A stretch of DNA of 64,000 nucleotides from Leptospira ryugenii (GTDB taxonomy: Bacteria; Spirochaetota; Leptospiria; Leptospirales; Leptospiraceae): positions 1 through 64,000 of the forward strand of contig NZ_BFBB01000004.1 in assembly GCF_003114855.1 (NCBI RefSeq), in the 5' to 3' direction. The position numbers and the translations under genes were made by a program. The notes below the pieces were generated by a model that searched no databases, was not told the DNA's origin, and saw only the letters and a list, made by a program, of their open reading frames with translations. The first letter of the stretch is position 1, and the number at the start of each line of letters is the position of its first letter. Positions 1 to 7,663 of the stretch are shown here, one piece after another.

Positions 1-1371
1 GTCGCAGTCTATGTCATTGTGACGTATCCCCGTCCAAGTAAAGGGATCGATTTTGTTTGCCATTCCAAGATCCCTAGCATACACATTATAATATACATTC
101 CCCTCAACCTCTCTGCCTTGCGGACGAAGTGTTCGGTTCAGAAATTCTCGGATTCCAGTTTCGTTTCTGCCAAAGATATAGCTTATCAGTTCTGTAGAAA
201 AACCACCTTGCGGTGTTCCATAATTATTGTCTGAATACCAACGGACATGACCGAGTTTATCCCTCCAAAACTCAAAGCTGCCAGAATTTACCTCAGCAAT
301 CATACTACCAATATCAAATGTATAGGCTGAAGTCGTCTTTGAGGAAGCATCCAAGGTGTTTTGGTAAGTGTATGTTAAATTTCTATGTCTAATAAAGTTT
401 GAATCCGCAAGAGAGGATTCCCCTTTTAGAAAAGTATTCAAAGCATCGGAAAGGTCTGTGAGATAAAACTCTGTCGTAGTCACAGGCGCATTCAACTTAG
501 CTCGGATTTTGTTTATGAATTCTTGTAATTTTTCACCCGCATTGTTCAAACCACCGTTGTTGGCTGTTCGGTAGGCACAGTCTTGGCTCCGAGTGCAGGC
601 CTCTGCCAGTTGGCCTTCAAAGTCTGTGAGCATGGAAGAGATGGCACCTTCCACAACCTTTTTGTATTTATTGATCTCCTGGAGATTGTCATTGAAGATC
701 GCCTCTTGCGCATCCAATTGGGATAAGACGTCTTGGTACTTCCCTTCTATCTCATTTTTGGCTGTCATAAACTCATACTGGCCTTGGTAGTATTGTTCTG
801 ACATCATTTGCTCCCACTGGGACCTGGCATTGTTGATGGAATTGAGGAGTACGTTCTGGTCTTGGGCGAGGGCATTTTGTGAGTTCAGTTCACTTTGAGA
901 AATGAGTCGGCTTAGGTAACTTTCATTGAGTCTCCCTGTTTGCAGGCGGCTAACAAACTCATTGTAATTTTCTAAAAAATCTAAATTGGCCTGGTCCTCC
1001 CAAGTTCCCATAGCCTCTAACTTCTGTGAGCTGAGCTCTCGTGCCACATAGTCTTTGTAAGCATCTACATCGTTAAAGCTATCCGAGATGGTGATCGAGT
1101 CCACATAGGTAAAGATTGCATTGTCGGCCGCTGCTTCCCAATTGGCTCGCAAGATGCCCTTGTAGTGCTCCACTTGGGCAGACCAAGAAGCTAACGACTG
1201 GGAAAAGTAAGCTTGCCCATAGACATCGGCCATCTGCAAACTCTCGTAATCTGGAAGGGAAAGTGTGGGGATGGTGGCCTGGGAAAGGAGGGACTGGACG
1301 GAAATGCAGATCGCAAAGAAGGAAAGTACGTATGAAAGACATAGCGTTCGATAAGACCACTTAACAGACAT
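1..1371 (-). CDS. Large Leptospira TIGR04388-type protein, 5' part (cut by left window edge)
   Basis: The minus-strand frame from the ATG at 1369-1371 stays open for 457 codons to the window edge, so only the N-terminal part is visible. It begins with a basic stretch and a hydrophobic segment (residues about 8-30) consistent with a signal peptide or anchor. A long helical region follows, rich in Gln, Asn, Glu, Tyr and Ala, with coiled-coil-like spacing to about residue 270. I recognise the style of the N-terminus (Trp/Tyr-rich helices, 'TWEDQA', 'DYVARELSSQK') as that of the very long Leptospira proteins grouped as TIGR04388. This is family knowledge recalled without a search. Function is unknown; surface or structural roles have been suggested for the family. 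There is no strong ribosome binding site, only GGTGG upstream. It is transcribed divergently from the hydrolase at 1600. Confidence 0.7.
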   Translation of the reverse strand, partial: MSVKWSYRTLCLSYVLSFFAICISVQSLLSQATIPTLSLPDYESLQMADVYGQAYFSQSLASWSAQVEHYKGILRANWEAAADNAIFTYVDSITISDSFNDVDAYKDYVARELSSQKLEAMGTWEDQANLDFLENYNEFVSRLQTGRLNESYLSRLISQSELNSQNALAQDQNVLLNSINNARSQWEQMMSEQYYQGQYEFMTAKNEIEGKYQDVLSQLDAQEAIFNDNLQEINKYKKVVEGAISSMLTDFEGQLAEACTRSQDCAYRTANNGGLNNAGEKLQEFINKIRAKLNAPVTTTEFYLTDLSDALNTFLKGESSLADSNFIRHRNLTYTYQNTLDASSKTTSAYTFDIGSMIAEVNSGSFEFWRDKLGHVRWYSDNNYGTPQGGFSTELISYIFGRNETGIREFLNRTLRPQGREVEGNVYYNVYARDLGMANKIDPFTWTGIRHNDIDCD

Positions 1372-1445
1372 AAAAAGACCACCCCCATCTCAAGGTAAGG
1401 TGACCAGGCCTTCCTTTGGGCCTCTAACAAGAAAATTCGGTGGAA

Positions 1446-1486
1446 TTTAGGGAAATCCCAAAGGGAACTCCTCCCATTTCCCTAAA
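1446..1486. promoter_or_regulatory. TTTAGG/CCTAAA dyad in the divergent intergenic region
   Basis: The 228-base gap between the genes at 1371 (minus) and 1600 (plus) contains an inverted repeat. Its arms are TAGGGAAAT (1448-1456) and ATTTCCCTA (1476-1484), extended by TTTAGG at 1446-1451 and CCTAAAG at 1481-1487. The same TTTAGG/CCTAAA half-site recurs in a second dyad at 1568-1587. It could be an operator shared by the divergent genes or an RNA hairpin. The role is inferred. Confidence 0.4.
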
Positions 1487-1567
1487 GTAAATTCTAGTAC
1501 TTATACTAAAAAAATATCTTTGCCTCAGAAAATTTATTTCTTGCCATATTTGTGCCATTTTTGTCTT

Positions 1568-1587
1568 CTTTAGGCATATACCTAAAG
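1568..1587 (+). promoter_or_regulatory. Perfect 7-bp inverted repeat next to the hydrolase ribosome binding site
   Basis: CTTTAGG (1568-1574) and CCTAAAG (1581-1587) are separated by CATATA. The repeat ends two bases before the GGGAGA ribosome binding site (1589-1594) of the gene starting at 1600. It is either an operator in the leader or a hairpin that modulates translation or mRNA stability. Confidence 0.45.
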
Positions 1588-1599
1588 CGGGAGAAGAAA

Positions 1600-2406
1600 A
1601 TGCGAACTATCCTTATTACCCTTGCGGCACTGTTTGTTTCGGCAAGCTTGAGTGCGCAAACTCACACCATATTCATCCACGGAAAATCTGGTTCCAACCA
1701 CAACGGAATCGGAACAACAGACGTGAACAACTACTGGGGATCCTCAGTCAACACTGTATCTGGCTCTAGAATCTTCATCGGATACGATGGAACCACAGAC
1801 CCAAGAACCTACGGTTCTGCTCGCGCCCAAACCAACATCACAACTGGTCTTACTACCTATTGCAAAGGAGCCAACTCCTGCAAAATCGTCTGCCACTCCG
1901 CTGGTTGTTACGCAATCGAGTTCTGGTTAGCTAATTTAGGTGGCACTGCATCCTCTCGTGGATTTAACCTCACTCGCGTGACGGCACTTGCGGCTGCTTC
2001 TGGTGGTTCTGAGCTTGCTTCTGCTCTTAATGGAATCAGCTTCGGATTTGGTGGAAACGCTATGGACAAGTCTTTGATCGTAGGGACTGCTAGAGGTGCT
2101 TACAACCACAACAACACAGCATCCATTAGTATCTTCCACGTCCCTGGTTACAAAGGTCTCATTGGAGCTTCTGCCATCCTTCCAGGTGAAGACGACTATG
2201 CTGTTGCCTACCACTCTTCTTGTGGCTACAATAGAGCTGGTGGTTTGAACAAATGCCAAACTACCCTCACGCAAAGTGAAGGCATCTGGCCATTCAACTC
2301 CAATGTAACTTACACACAGTTCACTGGTCACTTCAGAGCATCTTCCGTATCATCTACTGGACTCTACCTAGACCACGGTCAAATCAAATCGGAAGGATAC
2401 CGATAA
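1600..2406 (+). CDS. Secreted alpha/beta hydrolase (lipase/esterase-like)
   Basis: This encodes 268 residues from ATG 1600, chosen because GGGAGA lies five bases upstream and a classical signal peptide follows (basic n-region, hydrophobic core, cleavage near Ala-Gln at 19-20). After cleavage comes a beta-strand and an 'IFIHGKSG' loop, typical of the oxyanion region of alpha/beta hydrolases. Near residue 90 the segment 'CHSAGC' has the shape of a nucleophile elbow (x-H-S-x-G) with Ser as the likely nucleophile. A late His lies in 'YLDHGQIKSEGY'. Several cysteines suggest disulfides in an exported protein. Codon use favours C-ending Asn and Thr codons and GCT/GGT more than neighbouring genes, which may reflect high expression. 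Substrate unknown. A bidirectional terminator follows. Confidence 0.75.
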   Translation: MRTILITLAALFVSASLSAQTHTIFIHGKSGSNHNGIGTTDVNNYWGSSVNTVSGSRIFIGYDGTTDPRTYGSARAQTNITTGLTTYCKGANSCKIVCHSAGCYAIEFWLANLGGTASSRGFNLTRVTALAAASGGSELASALNGISFGFGGNAMDKSLIVGTARGAYNHNNTASISIFHVPGYKGLIGASAILPGEDDYAVAYHSSCGYNRAGGLNKCQTTLTQSEGIWPFNSNVTYTQFTGHFRASSVSSTGLYLDHGQIKSEGYR

Positions 2407-2424
2407 GATTTCTTTTTCTCTGCG

Positions 2425-2456
2425 AAAAAACCCGAACACTTTGTTCGGGTTTTTTT
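2425..2456. terminator. Bidirectional intrinsic terminator
   Basis: The perfect stem CCCGAACA-CTT-TGTTCGGG (2431-2449) is flanked by an A run on the left and a T run on the right, so it can end transcription in both directions. It separates the hydrolase at 1600-2406 from the convergent RND operon whose last codon is at 2461. It is the only unambiguous intrinsic terminator seen in the window. Confidence 0.92.
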
Positions 2457-2460
2457 ATGC

Positions 2461-5400
2461 CTAGACAGCGATTGTATTCTCTCTGTAAAGCTCCTTCTTT
2501 CTCGACTTTCCTACAAACCAATAGTAGAGCACAGGTACTGCAAATCGACTGAGTACGGTAGCAGCAAGCTCACCAAAGATCAAAGAGACTGCTAAACCCT
2601 GAAAGATGGGATCAAATAACATAATGGAGGAACCGACCACCACCGCAGAGGCAGTTAGTAGCATCGGACGAAATCGCACGAGTCCTGCTTGGATAACGGC
2701 TTCATGTAAGGGTAGACCTTTCTGAATTTCTGCTTCAATGAAATCCACCAGAATGATAGAGTTTCGAACTATGATGCCAGCTCCTGCGATAAAACCAATC
2801 ATACTAGTAGCAGTAAAGTAAGCACCAGAGATCCAATGCCCAGGCAAAATGCCGATAAGGGAGATGGGGATAGGTGCCATGATTACAAGCGGAACCGTAT
2901 AACTGCGGAACCAAGCTAAGACCAAAATATAAATAAATACCATCACAACGGCAAAAGCTCCTCCTAGATCGCGGAAAACTTCATAGGTGATGAACCACTC
3001 GCCATCCCATTTAACAATCGAAGATTGTGTATTCCAAGGTACTTCTGCTGTTTGAGTTTCATATTGTATCTTAGGAGAAAGTTTTAACATGCCATAGACA
3101 GGAGCCTCCTCAGAACCAGACAATTCACTGAAAACATAGGACACCGGTTTTAAATTCTTTCGAAATAAAGCGCGGTCTTCTTCGGTTCTTTCTTTACCCA
3201 TCACGGAACTAGCTGACACTACACCAGTTTCCATGGACTGTAAATTCTGGTATTGGAAAGGTGTTTCGGAAGAACGAAATGAATCCAAAACCGAGAGATT
3301 TATCGTTTCCTCTTCTGGTTCCACTGCTGTGCTCAAACTGACTAGAGGAGATTCAGAGAAGAGATACCGTCCTGTTACCGATACACTCTGGCTCCGAATG
3401 CCAAAGAGACCAGCCTTATCAGAATCGATAGGATAGATGATCTTTTTTCTGCCATTCCGAAGTGAACTATCTAGATCTACAACACTCGGTTCTTTTTGGA
3501 AGATCTCAAAGATCTCTCGAGTGACCTTTTCTCTTTCCTTTGCGCTTGGACCATAGATTTCTGCAACCATCGTTGCAAGAACTGGAGGCCCGGGTGGAAT
3601 TTCTAAAACTTTTGTCACTACCTTGTGTTCCTTACTAAATGAGTGAAGCAATGGACGGAGAGATTCGATCACTTCATGGCTTGACCGTTTTCGATCTGCT
3701 TTGTGTTTCAAAACAATTTGTAAATCATTCTGATACTCTTCTTTCCGTAAAAAGGTATGTTTGACCATTCCCGAAAAGGAAAAAGGAGCAGGGTCTCCAA
3801 CAAAGAGTTGTATCTTTATGATGTCGTCTTCCTTTAATAAGTCGGCTATCAATCTTTGGGATAAATCCAAACTTTTTTCTCTGCTCGTCATTGTGGGATA
3901 ATCCAATAAAACTTGAAACTCCTCTTTGTTATCAAAGGGAAGCATCTTTACCTTCACTGCTTTAAATGCGACAAAGGCCATTCCAAACAAAAGTAACACT
4001 AGAATGAGAAGACCAAATGAGAGTGCATTTTTCTTTGCACCTAATAGCCATGTAATGAAGCGAATGTAGGTTTGGTCTAGTCGAGACAACGACTTTGTAT
4101 CTGTGTCTTCTTTTGGATGTTCATGTTTGAGCAATTTTACGGATGCCCATGGCGTTATGATAAATGCAACAAATAAGGAAAGGATCATCGCCAAACTAGC
4201 ACCAACTGGTATTGGCTTCATATAGGGCCCCATAAGCCCACGGACAAAGGCCATAGGTAAAATGGCGGCGATCACTGTAAAAGTAGCAAGTATTGTGGGA
4301 TTCCCAACCTCCGATACTCCCATAAGAGTAGCTTTTACGATTCCGACATGTGGGCTTTCTTTTAAGTGTCTTTCGATATTTTCGACTACGACAATTGCAT
4401 CATCAACCAAGATCCCAATGGAAAAGATTAAGGCAAATAGTGTCACCCTGTTCAAAGTGTAGCCCATAAAGTAATAAATGGCTAGAGTCAGAGCCAAAGT
4501 AACTGGAATCGCGATCGCGACAACCAAGGCAGAACGCCAACCCATCCAAAGTGCAATGAGTACGGTTACGGAGATAGTAGCTATAAGCAAATGTTCGATG
4601 AGTTCATGTGATTTATCTGCGGCAGTACTTCCATAATTTCTAACTACTGACATTTTGATGCCAGGTGGTAATTGTTTTAAAAATGTATTGCCTCGTTCCA
4701 AGAGATCATCCGCCAAACGGACGACATTCGTTCCTTTGCGTTTTGCAAAGACGATCGACACTGCGTTGCGAGCCTTCCCTCCTAATTCTTTGTCAAACAA
4801 ATAGGATTGTCTCATCCTTTCTTCTGGACCCTCAATCACTTGAGCCAGATCCAAAATCCGGATGACCCTTCCCCCCCTTTGGACCACTGGCAATTTTGTA
4901 ACATCTGATACAGTCCTCAATTGTCCCCCGACTTCCACATCATAGACAGTGTCTTTAGACCAGTTCTTTCCCGCAGGCAAAAGAGAGTCATTTGTTTGCA
5001 AAGATTGAGCGATTTCGGGTAGCGTGACTCCCAATGCGCTCATCTGTTTTGGATTCACAATCACCCGGACAACTTTCTTTCTACCACCTAACATTTCTAC
5101 CTTTGCTAAATCAGGTGTTGAAGATAGTTCTCTTGCGAGTGGCGCAACCTGTGTCCGCAAAGTATAATCATCTAAAGAGTCTGAACTAAATGTTAATGTC
5201 AAAAATGGTACATCATCAATGGAAAAAGATCGCACATTTGTCGCCTGTACGTTCTTCGGTAACTCAGACTTTGTTTCCATTAGTTTATGATGGATTTTCA
5301 CAAGTGATGGTTCAATGGGTTCTCCTACTTTAAAACGTACTGTGATGAGTCCCCCATGCCACTTACTTGTTGAGTAAACATATTCCACTCCTTCCAATCC

Positions 5401-5649
5401 CCACACTGCTCTCTCGATCACTTCAATTACTTTCCTCTCTGTCTCCTCCGGAGAAAATCCTGGTGCAGCCACCTGGATATCAATCATTGGCACACTGATT
5501 TGAGGCTCTTCTTCTTTTGGTGTTAAATAAACAGAGAATAATCCTAAAAACAAACTACCTACAATAATCAAAGGTGTTAGTTTATGGAAAAGAAAGAGAT
5601 CGGCTAGTTTCCCAGCAAAGCCTGGATTAATTTCTGGTGAGTGATTCAT
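2461..5649 (-). CDS. RND-family efflux permease (AcrB/CusA-like)
   Basis: This 1062-residue inner-membrane protein has the normal length of an RND permease. It has an N-terminal membrane helix, a large periplasmic loop, helices 2-6 including a DD pair in 'GILVDDAIVVVENI' (about residue 416, the proton-relay aspartates of TM4), a second periplasmic loop and six further helices. RND permeases use the proton gradient to drive substrates out through an outer-membrane channel. The gene is last in an operon: its start overlaps the preceding outer-membrane factor by 23 bases. No periplasmic adaptor (HlyD/AcrA type) lies in this operon, which is unusual. The CstR-like repressor and DUF2892 protein upstream point to sulfur- or metal-stress responses rather than general drug efflux, but the substrate is inferred only. 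Confidence 0.9.
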   Translation of the reverse strand: MNHSPEINPGFAGKLADLFLFHKLTPLIIVGSLFLGLFSVYLTPKEEEPQISVPMIDIQVAAPGFSPEETERKVIEVIERAVWGLEGVEYVYSTSKWHGGLITVRFKVGEPIEPSLVKIHHKLMETKSELPKNVQATNVRSFSIDDVPFLTLTFSSDSLDDYTLRTQVAPLARELSSTPDLAKVEMLGGRKKVVRVIVNPKQMSALGVTLPEIAQSLQTNDSLLPAGKNWSKDTVYDVEVGGQLRTVSDVTKLPVVQRGGRVIRILDLAQVIEGPEERMRQSYLFDKELGGKARNAVSIVFAKRKGTNVVRLADDLLERGNTFLKQLPPGIKMSVVRNYGSTAADKSHELIEHLLIATISVTVLIALWMGWRSALVVAIAIPVTLALTLAIYYFMGYTLNRVTLFALIFSIGILVDDAIVVVENIERHLKESPHVGIVKATLMGVSEVGNPTILATFTVIAAILPMAFVRGLMGPYMKPIPVGASLAMILSLFVAFIITPWASVKLLKHEHPKEDTDTKSLSRLDQTYIRFITWLLGAKKNALSFGLLILVLLLFGMAFVAFKAVKVKMLPFDNKEEFQVLLDYPTMTSREKSLDLSQRLIADLLKEDDIIKIQLFVGDPAPFSFSGMVKHTFLRKEEYQNDLQIVLKHKADRKRSSHEVIESLRPLLHSFSKEHKVVTKVLEIPPGPPVLATMVAEIYGPSAKEREKVTREIFEIFQKEPSVVDLDSSLRNGRKKIIYPIDSDKAGLFGIRSQSVSVTGRYLFSESPLVSLSTAVEPEEETINLSVLDSFRSSETPFQYQNLQSMETGVVSASSVMGKERTEEDRALFRKNLKPVSYVFSELSGSEEAPVYGMLKLSPKIQYETQTAEVPWNTQSSIVKWDGEWFITYEVFRDLGGAFAVVMVFIYILVLAWFRSYTVPLVIMAPIPISLIGILPGHWISGAYFTATSMIGFIAGAGIIVRNSIILVDFIEAEIQKGLPLHEAVIQAGLVRFRPMLLTASAVVVGSSIMLFDPIFQGLAVSLIFGELAATVLSRFAVPVLYYWFVGKSRKKELYRENTIAV

Positions 5650-7045
5650 TGGACTTTCCTTCTTGGAACAGATGAAATTCTGTTCGAACTGATAAATAGT
5701 TAAGTTCGATATCTAATAGTGCCTTTGCCAAATCTGCGGACCGATTTAACACTTCAGCGAACTGAATCGCAGTGATTGCCCCTGATTGGAATAACCTTTG
5801 CATGTAGGAAACTTGCTCTTCTTGGTTTTTTAGGGATTCCTTTACCAAAGCATATGATTCACGTAAACTCGATTCCCTTGCTCTTAATATTTTTAGAAGA
5901 TGTAACTCCTTCTCTTTGAGATCAGCAAATTTTTGTTTTGCGGCTTCGGCATTTAATTTTGCCTCCTCCACCGAACCAAGTTCCTTTGGGCTATATAAAT
6001 TCATTTGAACATATACGCCAGCATTGTATGCAGTTTGGGTACTCCTTGCGCCGCTATACGCATTCGCTTCAGAATACAAACCAACTTTGGGAAGAAACTT
6101 TGCCATCTCTAAATCTGATTTTAAGATTTCGCCCTCGGTGTAGGCCCCCATCGCTTTTGAAACATTGGTTTGAGCTTCGTTAGGAAGGTAAGGAAACTCA
6201 GACTCCAGAAAGGGAAATAGATCTGAAGGAATAGGACTTATTTCTTGAGCTGATAATCCTGACAAAACAGAAAGGCTATCTTTAAACTCCAAGAGAAGTG
6301 CAGCGCTTTCCTTTTCCATTGTCAGAAGACGGTTCTTTAATGATTTTAATGCTAAGTAACCTGAATATCCAACAGGATTTCCTCGATTAGCCAATTGGTA
6401 ACTAGATTGGAAACGAGCTTCCGTTTTTTTGATCTGATCTATGCGAGCCAAAAACTCTTGGATGGATTGTATCCCCCTGTAATAGCGGGCTGTGTTGGCG
6501 AACTCCCTATCCTTAATTGCCTCTACTTCCCAACGTAAACCTATCGATCTTTTTTCTTGGAGTTTAGAATAGGCTTCTGAAGATCCCCCCTCATAGAGAG
6601 AAAATTCCAATCCCAGACTCCCCCTTGAATACGTATTGTACCCAGGATAATTAAGAGTATCCTTTGCAAAAATATTTGCGGTATCTGAATTTAGATTCGT
6701 ATAAGGCTGGTTAGAAGAATCTAGATAGTTACCGGGTCGCAAACGAGAGGAAGAGGTTGAAAAATCTGCATCATTTGCCTGTCTTTGTCCAAGTTTCCCC
6801 AACAAGTTTAAGGCTGGGTCATTGGTATGATAGGTTCGCACATCCGTGTAAATCCTGGGCAACCAGTGTCGATCACTTCTTTCTTTTGCCAGCTCGCCTG
6901 CCTTTGCTTCCAATGTTTTTGCTTTTCTTTGGTAGGAATGTGTTTCTACCATTTTCCAAATTTCCGCAAATGATATCCCCTCAGCGGAAAGTGAAACTCC
7001 TGCGGAGAGGAAAAAACTAAAAAAGAGGATCCGATTCATACTCAT
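5627..7045 (-). CDS. TolC-like outer-membrane efflux protein
   Basis: This encodes 472 residues with an N-terminal signal peptide (MNRILFF..., cleavage near SLSAEG). The body is the long amphipathic helical pattern of outer-membrane efflux proteins, with two repeated halves and Ala/Glu/Leu/Lys-rich coiled coils. Such proteins trimerise into a channel that an RND pump uses for export. The start overlaps the stop of the small upstream gene by four bases (ATGA), and the stop lies inside the start of the RND permease gene. The three are therefore almost certainly co-translated. It could serve other pumps in the cell as well. Confidence 0.85.
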   Translation of the reverse strand: MSMNRILFFSFFLSAGVSLSAEGISFAEIWKMVETHSYQRKAKTLEAKAGELAKERSDRHWLPRIYTDVRTYHTNDPALNLLGKLGQRQANDADFSTSSSRLRPGNYLDSSNQPYTNLNSDTANIFAKDTLNYPGYNTYSRGSLGLEFSLYEGGSSEAYSKLQEKRSIGLRWEVEAIKDREFANTARYYRGIQSIQEFLARIDQIKKTEARFQSSYQLANRGNPVGYSGYLALKSLKNRLLTMEKESAALLLEFKDSLSVLSGLSAQEISPIPSDLFPFLESEFPYLPNEAQTNVSKAMGAYTEGEILKSDLEMAKFLPKVGLYSEANAYSGARSTQTAYNAGVYVQMNLYSPKELGSVEEAKLNAEAAKQKFADLKEKELHLLKILRARESSLRESYALVKESLKNQEEQVSYMQRLFQSGAITAIQFAEVLNRSADLAKALLDIELNYLSVRTEFHLFQEGKSNESLTRN

Positions 7046-7269
7046 TCCTTGCTACATTTTGCTTGGATTCCCAATCGAGCCAAGAGGACCGACATGATAC
7101 AAAATCCTGTACTTGCAAATATGATTAAGTTAAGCCCGACGAGTACGTTCAAAAGAAAGCCCCATGGGCTCAAAAAGAAACCAAGGCTCACTCCCAAAAG
7201 ACTCATAATCCCTGCGATGAGATACAACACTCGCTCCAAATACCATGTTTTTGTTGATGCCAAATACAT
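7042..7269 (-). CDS. DUF2892-type inner-membrane protein
   Basis: This small protein (75 residues from ATG 7267-7269) has two hydrophobic segments and a Gly/Leu-rich turn typical of DUF2892 proteins. An ATG two codons upstream (7273-7275) is also in frame, but AGGGGG at 7277-7282 sits almost against it, while it is seven bases from the ATG at 7269. I therefore prefer the shorter form. DUF2892 proteins are often found beside rhodaneses and in regulons controlled by persulfide-sensing CstR repressors. Here it lies between the repressor and the efflux genes, and its last codon overlaps the outer-membrane factor. Molecular function is unknown. Confidence 0.75.
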   Translation of the reverse strand: MYLASTKTWYLERVLYLIAGIMSLLGVSLGFFLSPWGFLLNVLVGLNLIIFASTGFCIMSVLLARLGIQAKCSKE

Positions 7270-7300
7270 TACCATACCCCCTATAGTATATACAACAAAA

Positions 7301-7328
7301 ACAAATATACCCCTTGGGGTATATTTGT
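7301..7328 (-). promoter_or_regulatory. 28-bp perfect palindrome, CsoR/CstR-type operator before the efflux genes
   Basis: The arms ACAAATATACCCC (7301-7313) and GGGGTATATTTGT (7316-7328) flank a TT centre. The core TACCCC-GGGGTA matches the G-tract dyads bound by CsoR/CstR-family repressors. It lies between the repressor gene and the DUF2892 start. On the minus strand TATACT (7285-7290) could be the -10 box of a promoter controlled by it. Confidence 0.8.
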
Positions 7329-7356
7329 AAACTAAATTTTTCTGATTGCTAAGGGC

Positions 7357-7623
7357 TTAGAGTGAGAAGGCAGCTTTGATGGCTTTTTTGATATCGGATT
7401 CAATGGAGGCCTGGTTTTTCTTTTCTTGGAAACAAGAAGCCATATACTCCTGGATATAGGCTTCACCAAACTTTTTCATTGCTTGGTTTGCAGCTTTTAA
7501 AAGAAGGATGGCCTTTTCGCAGTCTTTCTCCTCCTCCAGAATAGAACGTTTGATCGCCTCGACCTGGCCTTGGATCCGATTGAGGCGGTGGATGAGTTTT
7601 GTTTTTTCTTCTAAAGTGACCAT
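7357..7623 (-). CDS. CsoR/CstR-family repressor (persulfide-sensor-like)
   Basis: This is an 88-residue all-helical repressor of the CsoR/RcnR/FrmR/CstR family, recognised from 'HRLNRIQGQVEAIKR' and the following helices. From ATG 7621-7623 the two conserved cysteines are Cys35 and Cys64. The histidine that completes the copper site in CsoR is replaced by Tyr60 ('EYMASC'). A Cys pair without that His is the pattern of CstR, which senses persulfides, so a reactive-sulfur sensor is more likely than a copper sensor. A TTG start two codons earlier (7627-7629) is possible but overlaps the operator at 7628-7647. It probably represses both itself and the DUF2892/efflux genes. Confidence 0.85.
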   Translation of the reverse strand: MVTLEEKTKLIHRLNRIQGQVEAIKRSILEEEKDCEKAILLLKAANQAMKKFGEAYIQEYMASCFQEKKNQASIESDIKKAIKAAFSL

Positions 7624-7627
7624 AAGC

Positions 7628-7647
7628 AAATACCCACTGGGGTATTT
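7628..7647 (-). promoter_or_regulatory. Second CsoR/CstR-type operator, before the repressor gene
   Basis: AAATACCC (7628-7635) and GGGTATTT (7640-7647) form a perfect dyad around ACTG. It shares the ATACCC-GGGTAT core with the dyad at 7301-7328. It lies immediately upstream of the repressor start and so suggests autoregulation. Confidence 0.75.
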
Positions 7648-7663
7648 CTCTAGTCAAGTGTTT

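Noticed and set aside
1079..1430. Two overlapping open frames near the left edge (both strands)
   Set aside because: They are in other frames over the 5' part of the large protein and show no coding features; the frame starting at 1371 is continuous to the edge.
1936..2331. Antisense open frame of 131 codons across the hydrolase gene
   Set aside because: It is a shadow of the hydrolase, Ser/Thr/Val-rich without a start signal, and on the strand opposite to a clear signal-peptide gene.
7335..7356. Short CTAAG/CTTAG hairpin after the CstR-like gene as a terminator
   Set aside because: The stem has only five pairs and there is no T run, so it is too weak; co-transcription with the efflux genes remains possible.
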